Origin: Lewinella sp. LCG006
GTDB lineage: Bacteria > Bacteroidota > Bacteroidia > Chitinophagales > Saprospiraceae
Direction of reading: 5' to 3'
Assembly (NCBI RefSeq): GCF_040784935.1
Contig: NZ_CP160680.1
Span: 1,851,501-1,915,500 of the forward strand
DNA: 64,000 bases
The notes under the pieces are model-generated. The model saw nothing but the letters and a program-made list of their open reading frames with translations. It was not told where the DNA came from and did no database searches. Both the position numbers and the translations under genes were made by a program. Positions 35,684 to 46,000 of this stretch are shown piece by piece; the stretch's first letter is position 1; the number at the start of each line of letters is the position of its first letter.

Positions 35684-38503
35684 ATGATCGCAAGAAATAT
35701 ACTCCTTCTGGTTTTTACCGCCTTTCTCTCCTTTCTGAACATGCCACTTATTGCCCAAGGTTGGGAAGAAGCCTACAATGGCCCTAATGATCAGGATGCT
35801 GCTTCCGATGTACTTTTGACCAGTGACGGAAATTACATTGGACTTGGGCGATCTGGAGCAGCTTTCTCTGGTTTGACCCAAGTGATAAAAACTGACCCCA
35901 ATGGAGTTATGCTGTGGCAACAGACCTACGGTTCGGGTGTAATGAATATGAACGCCATCATCAACACGACGGATGGTGGCTATGCGATGGCAGGGCATCA
36001 TTACACCAGTCCGACAGATAATGGCATAGCACTCGTAAAGCTCGATGCACAGGGCAATATGCTTTGGCTGAAAGATTTTGCCTGTTGTACTGATCTGGCC
36101 AATGATGTCATCCAGACACCTGACGGTGGCTATTTGATCGTTGGACTACACCCACAAGCACCCTATGCCGCCCTAGCCATCAAGACCGATGCGAATGGTG
36201 ATGAGGTCTGGTCAAACAGCTACTATGAAATGACCGTGCAGCAATTTTTCCTTCATGATGGGTTCCGACGAGTAGTCATGCGGGATAATGGCAATTACCT
36301 CATGATCGGAAGCCTGGAAGGCACCCTTCGTTTGACGGAAATCGATGATCTGGGGACAGAAGTCTGGGACACCACGCTGAATAATCCGCAAATTGACTAT
36401 CTCGAAGCCGGAGATTTGGAAATAACCAATGATGGTGGAATTTTAGTAGCTGCCAGCCGCTGGGCTAATAACCAACGCCGAGGAGGCTTCCTCTGGAAAT
36501 TTGATGCCAATAGGAATGAGTTGTGGACCAATTTCACCACCACCCTGAATGACGGGGCAGAATCGCTCAGCGAAAACGCCGCCGGAGAACTTTTCATCGG
36601 TCGACGCAATCTAGTGGAAAAAAGAGATGCCAATGGAAACCTCATCTGCCAACTCAACGAAAACGGTGATTGGAACTGGAAAGCCGTAGAAGTGGAAGCT
36701 ACTACTGATGGTGGAGCCATTGCAGCAACTACCCTTGCCTTTTCGACGTTTTCCAACCTGGCACTCGCCAAAATGGATGATGCCTGCGTTGCCTCCGTTC
36801 ACGCCATCGCTGGTAATGTAAATCTTGATGCCGACGGTGACTGCATATTCAATGGTGCCGGGCAAAATTTGCAAAACTGGATCGTGGAAATGAAAGACGG
36901 TGCCGTTTCTTATTATGACTTCACGGATGCAAATGGCAATTATTTCTTTCCCATCTCACCAGGTATTTACACCCTGACCCTCCATCCACCGATGAGCTAT
37001 TGGGGAACTTGTGCGGAGACACTTCCCGTCCTTGTCGGAAACACTCCCGACACCGTGTACCAGGACCTACAAGGTACGCTGCTAGAAGAATGTCCCTACC
37101 TCTACGTAGATTTGGCGAGCCCTCCCATGCGACCATGTGTAGGAAAAAACGCAAGTGTTTATTACGAAAACTTCGGTACAGCTACAGCCGAAAACGCCTC
37201 GATCATTATCAGCCTCGACCCACTTCTTTCCATCACCACGGCCTCCATGCCTTTTACTTCCCTTGCGGAGAACCAGTATGAGTTTTTACTCGGCGATCTC
37301 GATCCTGGTGTTACTGGAGGAATTATTTTCGAGGTACTCACTGATTGTGACGCCGAACTGGGGCAAGAACTGTGTCTGCAAGCCAATATCTACCCGGATA
37401 CCCTCTGTGGAGACATGGCGTGGATGGGAGCCGTCATTGATGTTCAAGGAGACTGTAGCGGGGAAAATATTGATTTCAAAATCAAAAATATTGGCCAAGC
37501 CAACATGGTTGCTCCGCTGGAATTTATTGTCGTAGAAGACGAGGTAATGTATATGCAAGGTGAATTCGACCTGGGCGTAGGAGAAACCTACGACATCATG
37601 ATTCCCAACACCCACAGCACTTACATTGCTCAAGCGGAACAAGAACCTGGCTACCCAAACGGCAATTTTGCTATAGATGTAGTTGCTTTTTGCCAAAACC
37701 CCAATCTCAACAATCCTTTTAGCACCGGATTCATCAACCAATTTCCACTAAACAATGCCACGCCGAGCGAGGATATAGAATGCGTTGAAGTCGTCAACTC
37801 CTATGACCCCAACCGCAAAGTAGCAACCCCCACGGGATATGGCCCGGACCATCTCATCGAAGCCAATACTTTGCTGGAGTACCAAATAGATTTTCAAAAC
37901 ACTGGAACGGATACGGCATTCAATATTGTTATTCGGGACACTCTTTCCTCCTTCCTGGACATCACCAGTTTCCGTCGGGGAGCTTCGAGCCACAGTTATG
38001 ACGTACAACTGGAAGGAAGCAATGTGCTGGTCTTCTCCTTCCCCAATATCAACTTGGTGGACAGTATTGCCAACGAGCCATTGTCTCACGGCTTTGTGGA
38101 ATACCGCATTACTCCCAAGAATGACGTCGCCAATGGTACTGTCATTGAAAACAGTGCAGCCATTTATTTCGATTTCAATCCCCCCATCATTACCAATACC
38201 ACCTGGTACACCATTGGCGAAGCCTTCATCCTCGTAGCTATTGACGCCCCGTATCAGGAAACGCTATCGCTGGAAGTTTATCCGAATCCCGCGACACCTA
38301 ACACCAAATTGCGCCTCAAAGGAGCTCCTTCGCAAAATACCGAGATGAAATTATTTAACGCCCAAGGTCAGAAGGTGGCTCAGGCTTCCTTCTACCACGA
38401 CCAATTCCCCCTCGGTGCGATGGGCTTGGCAAAAGGCGTTTATTTTTTCCAGATTTGGTCAGAGGGAGCATTTCTGGGGAGTGGAAAATTGATTATTCAG
38501 TAA
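35684..38503 (+). CDS. Secreted beta-propeller-like protein with T9SS sorting domain
   Basis: About 939 residues. A signal peptide ends at LIAQ. Residues about 30-380 carry propeller-like repeats, each with TSDGNYIGLG/TTDGGYAMAG and a D.NG..LW pattern. A SdrD B-like segment follows (about 390-470), then a domain with VVNSYDPNRKVATP (about 715) and ENSAAIYFDFNPPIITNT (about 840), seen in DUF7619-type proteins. The T9SS domain begins near 870 (LEVYPNPATP) and ends ...GKLIIQ. The start is placed at MIARN, the second Met, since it begins the signal peptide; 35648 is possible. A TAAATTTG at 35612-35619 may be its -7 box. Confidence 0.9.
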   Translation: MIARNILLLVFTAFLSFLNMPLIAQGWEEAYNGPNDQDAASDVLLTSDGNYIGLGRSGAAFSGLTQVIKTDPNGVMLWQQTYGSGVMNMNAIINTTDGGYAMAGHHYTSPTDNGIALVKLDAQGNMLWLKDFACCTDLANDVIQTPDGGYLIVGLHPQAPYAALAIKTDANGDEVWSNSYYEMTVQQFFLHDGFRRVVMRDNGNYLMIGSLEGTLRLTEIDDLGTEVWDTTLNNPQIDYLEAGDLEITNDGGILVAASRWANNQRRGGFLWKFDANRNELWTNFTTTLNDGAESLSENAAGELFIGRRNLVEKRDANGNLICQLNENGDWNWKAVEVEATTDGGAIAATTLAFSTFSNLALAKMDDACVASVHAIAGNVNLDADGDCIFNGAGQNLQNWIVEMKDGAVSYYDFTDANGNYFFPISPGIYTLTLHPPMSYWGTCAETLPVLVGNTPDTVYQDLQGTLLEECPYLYVDLASPPMRPCVGKNASVYYENFGTATAENASIIISLDPLLSITTASMPFTSLAENQYEFLLGDLDPGVTGGIIFEVLTDCDAELGQELCLQANIYPDTLCGDMAWMGAVIDVQGDCSGENIDFKIKNIGQANMVAPLEFIVVEDEVMYMQGEFDLGVGETYDIMIPNTHSTYIAQAEQEPGYPNGNFAIDVVAFCQNPNLNNPFSTGFINQFPLNNATPSEDIECVEVVNSYDPNRKVATPTGYGPDHLIEANTLLEYQIDFQNTGTDTAFNIVIRDTLSSFLDITSFRRGASSHSYDVQLEGSNVLVFSFPNINLVDSIANEPLSHGFVEYRITPKNDVANGTVIENSAAIYFDFNPPIITNTTWYTIGEAFILVAIDAPYQETLSLEVYPNPATPNTKLRLKGAPSQNTEMKLFNAQGQKVAQASFYHDQFPLGAMGLAKGVYFFQIWSEGAFLGSGKLIIQ

Positions 38504-38508
38504 TACTT

Positions 38509-38952
38509 TTATTCATCATTGAGGGAATCAACACCCTGTTCTTTGAGTCTGGCTAATCCGTCCTTCATCGCCTTAACTTGTTCGGCGGAATGGCCTTCCC
38601 AACTCGCAACTTCTCCAACAACCCTAAACGGTTGAGTAGAACGGTAGGACTTAGTTGGGTTGCCTGGAAATTTTCTGTCCGTCAAGTCGGGGTCATCTTC
38701 GATGGCCCCGGTGGGTTCTACCAAATAGATTCTTCCAGGTCCCTCTCCAAGGGCGAGTTCTGCGCCCCAAACTGCAGCATCTAAGGTTGCGGAGAGGAAA
38801 ATATATTTCGCATTTTTTTGCTGGCCAAAGTTGGAGTTAAAACCAGCTTGGATGAAGTCTCCTGCCTTTAAGTCTGCTTTTGTACCGTGGAAGTACGTTT
38901 GTGCAAAAGGTGTTGGGCTTTTTTGGGTTGATTTGTAGTCGTTGTTTTCCAT
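38509..38952 (-). CDS. arr: Rifamycin ADP-ribosyltransferase Arr
   Basis: A 147-residue protein that matches the Arr family closely. Arr uses NAD+ to ADP-ribosylate the C23 hydroxyl of rifamycins, inactivating them. Family residues are visible: His22 in YFHGTK, Tyr50 in KYIFLSA, and the acidic segment EDDPDLTD at 85-92, followed by KFPGNPTKSYRS. VWGAELALGEGPGRIYLVEP is also conserved. The full length of the family (about 140-150) is present. Arr genes occur on chromosomes, plasmids and in integron cassettes; here it is a single gene before an AbiE pair. Confidence 0.93.
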   Translation of the reverse strand: MENNDYKSTQKSPTPFAQTYFHGTKADLKAGDFIQAGFNSNFGQQKNAKYIFLSATLDAAVWGAELALGEGPGRIYLVEPTGAIEDDPDLTDRKFPGNPTKSYRSTQPFRVVGEVASWEGHSAEQVKAMKDGLARLKEQGVDSLNDE

Positions 38953-39048
38953 GGTGGTTTATTGGTCCTTTAATGGTCTATTTCGATGGATTAGATTGTC
39001 CTATTTCTTCAATGATACAGTGATCAGTTATTAGTTGTTGGTAATAAA

Positions 39049-40098
39049 TTATTGGTGATTGGGTTTTGGAAACTCAAGTTCAAACTCCCAGTTAAGTTCC
39101 TGAAGTTGCGTTCTCACTTCATTTAAATTATCAATCAATTGCTCAAAGGATGGTTTGTTCTCTTCATAAATCATGTTCTCCAACATCTTAGCGTAATCAG
39201 TTTTCCAAGCATCTATTATTTCGGGAAACGGGATGGGGTTTAGGGTTTTAGGATTATGATGGTTGTAATCTACACCACCTACTTTTGAAAATTTGTGGCG
39301 ATGAGCTACAATTGTTTCGTACAGTTCCTTATCACAAATAGCCCTTTCTGTAATGCCCGCTTTGGAGAGATGATAAAGATCATACAAGTGTCTGCTCAAT
39401 CTGTCTATTCGCATTTTTCCGACCGGACGATGAAACTCTTCATGCAGCAAGAATAATTTCTCTAAAAATGTCCTTTCTCGATTTACGGTTGGTACTTCAA
39501 ACAAGGGTTCGGCAAAATCTCTATCAGCATACACTTCATCTACCAATGCACCAAATGTTTGAACGGAAAACGGCTCTCTTAATGACCTACAACCAATTTC
39601 TAACTGTACACGTGGCATCACATATTCTGATGGCTGTGCAATGATATTTGGATAATAGATTTCAATGATCCTTGGGTCTTGGTCGCTATCTGCTGCTGCT
39701 ATCACTTGAAAATAAAGACCTTTAAATCCTTTTCTTCGAAACTCGTTTTGTAATTCTTCGAAGAATATTCCGGTAGTGTATGCGCCGGATTCCTTTCTCA
39801 ATTTAGTGATTTTTGATTTTGAGAGACGGCCTTCGTATCCTTCAAAGAACTCTTTGTCAATAGCCAAATCAATATCTTCTGAAAACCGATGTATCAGCTT
39901 CCAGGCTTTGCTTAGGGATGTTCCTCCTTTGAACACCAAATGTTTAGCAATGTCCATTTGAAAGATGATTTCCAACGTGCGACTGACCCACCAGTCTTTT
40001 TCTATAGCAAAAGGTGTCATTCCTATTTTTGCGGCAGCGGCTTGAAAAATGGCTTCTTTCTCTGCTTGTGCTGTCGTATAAAAGTCAATTTTTGCCAT
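39049..40098 (-). CDS. AbiEii-type nucleotidyltransferase toxin
   Basis: A 349-residue protein of the AbiEii/AbiGii toxin family. The nucleotidyltransferase core is visible as FKGGTSLSKAW (about 57-66) followed by RFSEDIDLAI (about 71-80), the GS...D.D arrangement of NTase enzymes. AbiEii is the toxin of the type IV AbiE system and acts by nucleotidyl transfer, with tRNA as the reported target in related enzymes. It overlaps its antitoxin gene by 14 bases, which is usual for the pair. Confidence 0.93.
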   Translation of the reverse strand: MAKIDFYTTAQAEKEAIFQAAAAKIGMTPFAIEKDWWVSRTLEIIFQMDIAKHLVFKGGTSLSKAWKLIHRFSEDIDLAIDKEFFEGYEGRLSKSKITKLRKESGAYTTGIFFEELQNEFRRKGFKGLYFQVIAAADSDQDPRIIEIYYPNIIAQPSEYVMPRVQLEIGCRSLREPFSVQTFGALVDEVYADRDFAEPLFEVPTVNRERTFLEKLFLLHEEFHRPVGKMRIDRLSRHLYDLYHLSKAGITERAICDKELYETIVAHRHKFSKVGGVDYNHHNPKTLNPIPFPEIIDAWKTDYAKMLENMIYEENKPSFEQLIDNLNEVRTQLQELNWEFELEFPKPNHQ

Positions 40099-40693
40099 CG
40101 CTCAATGCTTTCTTCATTACTTGTTGAATCCAAACTGGTGCCAAGGCTATGTCGTGTTTCAAATCTTTATTATCCTCCTTTTTAAGCAAATCAACAACCT
40201 TTTTCTCTTCTTCTTCGCTCACTTTACCGTTGCCGATTTCTTTTAATGCCTGAATAACCAGTCGGCTTATTTTGCCTTTAGCCAACAGGTTTTTTGGCGT
40301 AGTTTTTTTAAACTTGATCTTGCGTTTACCTACTTTAATTTCTCGGGGCGAGCCATCAGTTAGCAATACAATATTCATTGGCACTTGTGTGCTCAGACCC
40401 AATGCGTTTATAGCATAGCTTCCAGCAGGTACTGTTCTTATGCGGTCTCTCTTGGCTATGGCTTCTGCCACTTCTTCTGCTGTGGGCAACATTTTTCCTA
40501 TTAAATTGCTTTCTTTAGGGCGTACATATATACCCTGAGCCACTCTGACAATGATGCCTTCTTTTTCAAGTCTGAATAACGAAAGTCTTACCGCTTCCGA
40601 TGATCCCAACTCACTGAAATCAGCTGGCAACAATAGCTCTCCTTTTGGAAGCCTTTCTATTTGGGTCCGTATTTTATCTTGTACACTTATCAT
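40085..40693 (-). CDS. AbiEi-like antitoxin (DUF6088)
   Basis: A 202-residue protein of the DUF6088 group paired with AbiEii toxins. A winged helix lies at the N-terminus (EAVRLSLFRLEKEGIIVRVAQG, about 33-54), followed by a domain typical of the antitoxin with AGSYAINALGLSTQ and VLLTDGSPREIKVGKRKI. AbiEi antitoxins block toxicity and repress their own operon. A strong inverted repeat overlapping the likely promoter starts 8 bases upstream of its ATG, which fits autoregulation. Confidence 0.9.
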   Translation of the reverse strand: MISVQDKIRTQIERLPKGELLLPADFSELGSSEAVRLSLFRLEKEGIIVRVAQGIYVRPKESNLIGKMLPTAEEVAEAIAKRDRIRTVPAGSYAINALGLSTQVPMNIVLLTDGSPREIKVGKRKIKFKKTTPKNLLAKGKISRLVIQALKEIGNGKVSEEEEKKVVDLLKKEDNKDLKHDIALAPVWIQQVMKKALSDGKN

Positions 40694-40700
40694 TTTTTAA

Positions 40701-40733
40701 TTTGTAACAAATTTAGTAAATATTTGTTACAAA
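40701..40733 (-). promoter_or_regulatory. AbiE operator overlapping a -7 box
   Basis: Perfect 11-base arms (TTTGTAACAAA at 40701-40711 and TTTGTTACAAA at 40723-40733) flank an 11-base spacer. On the minus strand TAAATTTG (40715-40708) within it matches the -7 consensus. An AbiEi dimer bound here would block transcription of the toxin-antitoxin pair. Confidence 0.7.
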
Positions 40734-40825
40734 AAAACACATCCCTGCCACTAATCTTATCAAAATTTGTCATACCAAACAATTTACTCTAAGCCCTTCT
40801 GCGAACCATACTACCATTCGATGAC

Positions 40826-42001
40826 TTATAGCACCTGCCTCTCCACCGCCTCCACTATCGGAAACACATCCTGACGGATGATCCCCAATCCGCCGCCGGG
40901 GGCGTAATTGTTGTAGCCGAGGAAGTACAAGCCCGCATAAGGCCCACTACCGACAGGTTTGCGGGGAAGTTGGCGCTGATCGAAATGCTCGGCGTCCAGG
41001 TTGAGCCACTCACTGAGGGCGGCGCGGAAGCCAGTGGCCAGGATGACCACATCAAAGGGATGTTCTTCGCCGTTGGAGAAGACGATGCTATTGACGGCAA
41101 ACTCTTCTACACCGGGTAGTACTTTGAGTTCTCCGGAGCGGATGTAATCCAGTGTCCCCAGGTCGATCACGGGCGTTTGGCCGGTTTCACGGAGTTGCTT
41201 GGCAGGAGAGATCGCAGGGAGTTCGATGCCGTATTTGGGCAGGTCGCCTACGGTAAATTTGCGTACTGCCAGGCCAAGTGCATCTCCCAGCCAGTGGGGG
41301 AGTTTACCAATTTTCAAGGCCGTCACCTGTGTAGGTGTGCCAAAGACTTCGCGAGGAACAATGTTTACGGGTCCGCGCACACTGATGGAGGTATCTACAC
41401 CGTGCTCGCAGAGGTCAAGCGCAATTTCGGCACCACTGTTGCCCATGCCTACTACCAGCACCCGTTTGCCCTGGTAAGGCTGTGCATTTTGGTAATCGTG
41501 GCTATGGAGAATCTCCCCCGCAAAATCTTCCTCGTTTTGATAGTGAGGTCGGAAAGGCACCCTGTTCATCCCTGCACTGATGATCACGGCGGGTGCTTCG
41601 TAGCTGCTACCATCTTCACAGAGCACCTGCCATTGCTGGTCCTTTTTTTCAATATCTACAACGTTTTTACCAAAGAGTGGCTTAATCTCTCTTTTTTCGG
41701 CATACTGCTCGTAGTAGCGCACCAGGTCTTTCTTATGGACATAACGGTCATAATCCTCTGGAAAATCCTCGCCCGGCAAGTGAGACAACTCCTTAACGGT
41801 ATGGAGGTGCAGCCGATCGTAGTGGTCGCGCCAGCACTGGGCCACTCCCTGACCTTTCTCCAAAATGATAAAAGAAATCCCTTTTTCCCGAAGCTGCCCT
41901 GCCGATGCTAATCCGGCTGGCCCGGCGCCAATAATGATGACCGATGGTGATGCCATTGCTGAAGTATCGTTTTTATCATTGGAAGGTAGGGATTTTTTCA
42001 A
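40826..42001 (-). CDS. Flavin-containing monooxygenase-like protein
   Basis: A 391-residue flavoprotein of the CzcO/FMO group. FAD-binding motif VIIIGAGPAGLASAGQL lies near 20, NADP-binding motif VLVVGMGNSGAEIALDL near 185, and the late motif VVILATGFRA near 335. WRDHYDRLHLHT after the first motif is typical of YUCCA-like and class B monooxygenases, which use NADPH and O2. The substrate is unknown. The start may be the second Met at 41956, which places the FAD motif close to the N-terminus. Confidence 0.9.
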   Translation of the reverse strand: MKKSLPSNDKNDTSAMASPSVIIIGAGPAGLASAGQLREKGISFIILEKGQGVAQCWRDHYDRLHLHTVKELSHLPGEDFPEDYDRYVHKKDLVRYYEQYAEKREIKPLFGKNVVDIEKKDQQWQVLCEDGSSYEAPAVIISAGMNRVPFRPHYQNEEDFAGEILHSHDYQNAQPYQGKRVLVVGMGNSGAEIALDLCEHGVDTSISVRGPVNIVPREVFGTPTQVTALKIGKLPHWLGDALGLAVRKFTVGDLPKYGIELPAISPAKQLRETGQTPVIDLGTLDYIRSGELKVLPGVEEFAVNSIVFSNGEEHPFDVVILATGFRAALSEWLNLDAEHFDQRQLPRKPVGSGPYAGLYFLGYNNYAPGGGLGIIRQDVFPIVEAVERQVL

Positions 42002-42015
42002 ACATCGTTAATGTC

Positions 42016-42047
42016 CTTGCACATTACTCTTGCACCGCTTAATTTTG
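42016..42047 (+). promoter_or_regulatory. Promoter of the TPR-protein gene
   Basis: CTTG at 42016-42019 and TAATTTTG at 42040-42047 are separated by 20 bases, a good match to the Bacteroidota pattern. The gene starts 67 bases downstream. Confidence 0.65.
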
Positions 42048-42114
42048 TTGCAACCAGAAACACCCGTGTGGCGTTTTCTGTATCCAACTATCAACGAGCA
42101 GAGGGTAAAGATTT

Positions 42115-42969
42115 ATGTATATACCACCGGATCATCAGCAACTATTTGAAGAAGCAGAACGCTACTGGAAGCTGGGCGACGTCTACCACGCCGTCAAGCT
42201 ACACAAGCGTATCATCAAGCTGGTACCCGACTGGCACCCTCCGTATCTCGCGCTGGCACGCATCTACCATCAGCGCCGCGAATGGAAGCCTTCTTTTTAC
42301 TATTTCAAAAAAACCATTGCTTTTCTCCCTGATTTACGGGAAGGCTGGTGGTGCCTGGGCATTGCCGCTACCGCACTTAAGAAATGGCGGGTAGCCCGCA
42401 ATGTATGGACTAAATTTGGCCTTAGTAATCTGCCCGCAACACCCGAAGGCTTGCGCCTCACCTACGATGGTACTTTCGAGATATTGTGGATGACCGCCGT
42501 TGACCCAGCGCGGGCCAAGATTCTTAGTATTCCCCACCCTGCTTCTGGTTTTCGCTTTCGCGACGAAGTGTTGTACGAACGCAAACCCATCGGTCACCAC
42601 ATCGTTGCGCGCAAGCGCGTGCCCGTCTACGCCGAAATGGGTATTTTCAAAAGATCGCATTACCGTACTTACTCTTGCCTTATTCACGATGCCTCGGCCA
42701 AGCAAATTCAACAACTCGAACGCTTGTGCTACGATGCCCGGCTAGGATTTGAAATTTGGTCCAACGCCGCACGAGCAATGGTGATCGAAAATCCACAGGC
42801 TTTCCCGGAATACTATGGCCGTTCTATTCTGCCTGCCGAGCAAAGCGACGCACCCCACGATCATGCCCTCATTGCGATAGCTGCCCAAAACCAAGTCGAA
42901 GTGCTACATGTACTTGATGCCTGGGAGGTGATTGCGCTGGGGCAATATTCGGATTTGCGGGGGTATTAG
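42115..42969 (+). CDS. TPR-repeat protein
   Basis: A 284-residue cytoplasmic protein. Residues about 5-110 hold three TPR-like helical pairs (for example YWKLGDVYHAVKLHKRIIKL, LALARIYHQRREWKPSFYYF, LGIAATALKKWRVARNVW). The C-terminal part (about 125-284) is a separate domain with IGHHIVARKRVPVYAEMG and MVIENPQAFPEYYG. That domain is not recognised. It is convergent with the FGE/vWA gene across a perfect 25-bp hairpin. Confidence 0.85.
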   Translation: MYIPPDHQQLFEEAERYWKLGDVYHAVKLHKRIIKLVPDWHPPYLALARIYHQRREWKPSFYYFKKTIAFLPDLREGWWCLGIAATALKKWRVARNVWTKFGLSNLPATPEGLRLTYDGTFEILWMTAVDPARAKILSIPHPASGFRFRDEVLYERKPIGHHIVARKRVPVYAEMGIFKRSHYRTYSCLIHDASAKQIQQLERLCYDARLGFEIWSNAARAMVIENPQAFPEYYGRSILPAEQSDAPHDHALIAIAAQNQVEVLHVLDAWEVIALGQYSDLRGY

Positions 42970-42978
42970 ACGGCCTAT

Positions 42979-43033
42979 ACTCCGTAGCTCCGTAGCAACG
43001 GGTATGAAACCCGTTGCTACGGAGCTACGGAGT
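42979..43033. terminator. Perfect 25-bp hairpin between convergent genes
   Basis: Arms at 42979-43003 and 43009-43033 are exact reverse complements with a 5-base loop (ATGAA). It begins 9 bases after one stop codon and ends 9 bases before the other. It probably ends transcription from both sides. It shares the core GGGTATGAAACCC with repeats near 52525. Confidence 0.75.
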
Positions 43034-43042
43034 TTGGTGCGC

Positions 43043-46000
43043 TTAATTCCGCGCCAAGCGAAATCCAATATAAACCGTCTTTTCCTCCGGACGTCGGTAT
43101 TGCCGGGTGGAAACACGACAATCATCGGCCGACTGTAGCCAGGCGCCTCCCCTGATGATGCGGTGAGAACCAGCATCCGGACCAATAGGACCTCTTTGCG
43201 GGGTGCTTGGATACTCGCCGTACCAGTCGAAGCACCATTCCCATACGTTGCCACTCATATCATAGATACCGGCATTGTTGGGTTGCAACTGCGCCACGGG
43301 GTGGGTTTGGTCTTTGCTGTTGGCTTCGTACCAGCCTACTTCCGACAAGTTGTTGCTCCCCGAGTAGCGTTCACTTTTATCACCCATCACTCCTCCTCGG
43401 GCGGCGTATTCCCATTCTGCTTCGGTGGGCAGGCGGTAGCCGTTGGGGATGCGGCCTTTTTCACTACGCAGACTTGCACTTCCTGATTTCAGGTTAATCT
43501 CATAAACGGGGGTATAACCATGTTGCTCGCTAAGCCAATTACAATAAGTCGCGGCATCGAGCCAACTGATATTGATGACAGGACGCTGATTGCGGCCCCA
43601 GCCTTCATCGTCGGGTTTTACATGCGCGGTGAGATCGCAGAAGAGGTCGTATTCGGCAAACGTTACTTCCCGCGTGCCGAGGTAAAAATTACCAACAATC
43701 ACTTCGTGGGCGGGAAGCTCGTCGTTGTAAGCACCTTTTTCACTGCTCCCCATTTGGAAGCCACCACCACTGATAAGCTCCATCCGCGGACGCGGAATAT
43801 TCTTTTCCAAAGAGATGGGCGCCAGTGTAAGTGGACGCTCTTTTAATAGTTCCTCCCCGAATTGAAAGGTCTTGCGGTAGGTTTTGTACCCATCGGCGAT
43901 GACTTCTAATACAAAGGTGCTGGTGAGGTGACCCTCCAAGTCCCCACGAAGCACATACTCTCCGTAGAAATCTGTTTTGCCATTGAAGGTAAGTGGTATT
44001 TTGACCCCTCGATTGGGTTGCTCCGTTAGCACCAGTGCTTGTTCAGCGATCGGTTCTTGGGTAGCAGCATCCAGGAGCTGGCCCCGCAATTCAAAGCGAT
44101 TTACCTTATTAGGTGTCGGCGGTTGTGTGGTAGTTCGCTGACGAGGTGCGGGAGCGTTCCAATCATGTTGATAAGCAATCTCTTTCTTATCAATGACGGT
44201 TGTTTCATTCCGGCGGCGCATCTGTACTCTCAAGCTCTTTAAGGCACCAGGCTGCGCTCTGGGAGGTGCCAGGCGGAAAGTTAGGGTTCCTGCTCCCGGA
44301 CTCAAGCTTTGGGGCTGTATGGCTGGTTGGTTGCCGTCACCCTGTGGTTCCATTACCATTTCTACTTCGCGATCAACGCTGGGATCGTAATAATATTCAA
44401 CGCTCACCTCTAAGGCTTGCCCCCCGATTTCCGAAACATCTACAGCTACAATACGGGAGCGTTCTCTGCCCAGCAGGGTTTCCAGATTGGGGGTGTAATC
44501 CAGGTTTGTAAAATAGTCCAGCGAATCGAGCAAACGATAATAGTACAAACTTGAATCCTCCGGGCTACCGGCATAATAATGCACCACTCCGCGCGCGTGT
44601 AGCACATCCAATGCGACGCTATCACTGATGTAGGCCTGGTCCAGCAAAGCCAAAGACCGTGGCAAGATGGCCTGCCCAAGACTGTCCTGTAAATAAGCAT
44701 TCAGGTTGGCCGCAGCAGCGTTGAAATAAAGGCGCGCCAAATTGGCATTGGCCAGGGAATAAGGTACTGCCTTGCCATTAAATTCCTCGCCTTTGCCATA
44801 TAATAAGCTGTTAGCCGCTCCTAGAGCTTGTTCGAAATAGCGGGCTGCGAGTGTATCCCGGTTTTCACCGATGCGTGCCTGACGAACCCCCTGGTTATTG
44901 TAAATAATCGCACTGTCGATCACAGCGGTCTCTTTTACGAGGATGTAATTACGGAGAGGCTCCGCAGGCCTTTCGGCACGTTGTTCCGGCGTTTCGGCGA
45001 AAGCCAAACGGTAGAGCGCATCTGATGCCCCAAACTTCCAACCCAGTGCCAGTAGGATCACGTAAGCTGCGGTAAACCACAATGCCCGCCGCAGGTCTTT
45101 ACGGTTATCCGCTGATGGCGGAGTAGGCGCATCTAATTGAATATCAGTATCTTCTTCCAGCCAATCCCGGATAGATTTTGGCGAATGATCTAGTGAGCTC
45201 CCACCTTTGGTCATGCGTAGCATTCTGCCGCCTGTCTCCCGGTCGGCAATCCGATCAAGGTCTGCTTCCTGAGCGGGCGTTAGGAGGTTGCGACGAAGTA
45301 AAAACCGAAGCGTATCGCGATGGCCTTCCTCTTCAGGAGCCAGCGCAAAATCTTGAATTGCCAGGGCTGTTTCCAGATCGCGATGGGCATGAGAGCCCGC
45401 ACTAATGGTTTTTACCGCAGAGAGCTCCGCCTGCACGGCAGTCCGCGCGAGGTACTCGTCGGTCTCGTCTAGTTCAGCCATCAATTCGCGGCGTAAGCGC
45501 TCATCAAAACGCTCACTTTGGAGGGTGGGGATACGGGCCAGGCGCAACAAATTATCGTAAGTCACAGCTACCTCCAGGGCTTTACCGATGGCAATCGTCA
45601 TTTCCCAACTGGGCAAGGGAAACACCGCCAGTGCTTTGAACCACCTCACCAAATCCTCATCATAAGCCTGGAGGTATTCCTTGATGTAGCGCCAGCGCCG
45701 CCAGTTGCGATGTTCAGTATCGGCATCCCGGCGTTGTTCCTGTTGGCGGTTTTGCCAGCGATCATAGGCGGCTCCATCGGGCAGCAACTCGCCTTCGTTT
45801 TCAATGTACAAGGTGGCGGCCGACAAGCCTTCCGTATCCGTTGAAAAAACACTGAAAACCCGCGCCAATAATTTTTCGCGATAACTCCAACTCACCGGTG
45901 GTACGGGCGTAAACAAGAGGCGCAAAGGCCACTGCCGCAAGACCGCAGCAGCACCCAATCGCAGACGAGGCTGCCCGGCAGCGTGAGGGTCGATCAGCTC

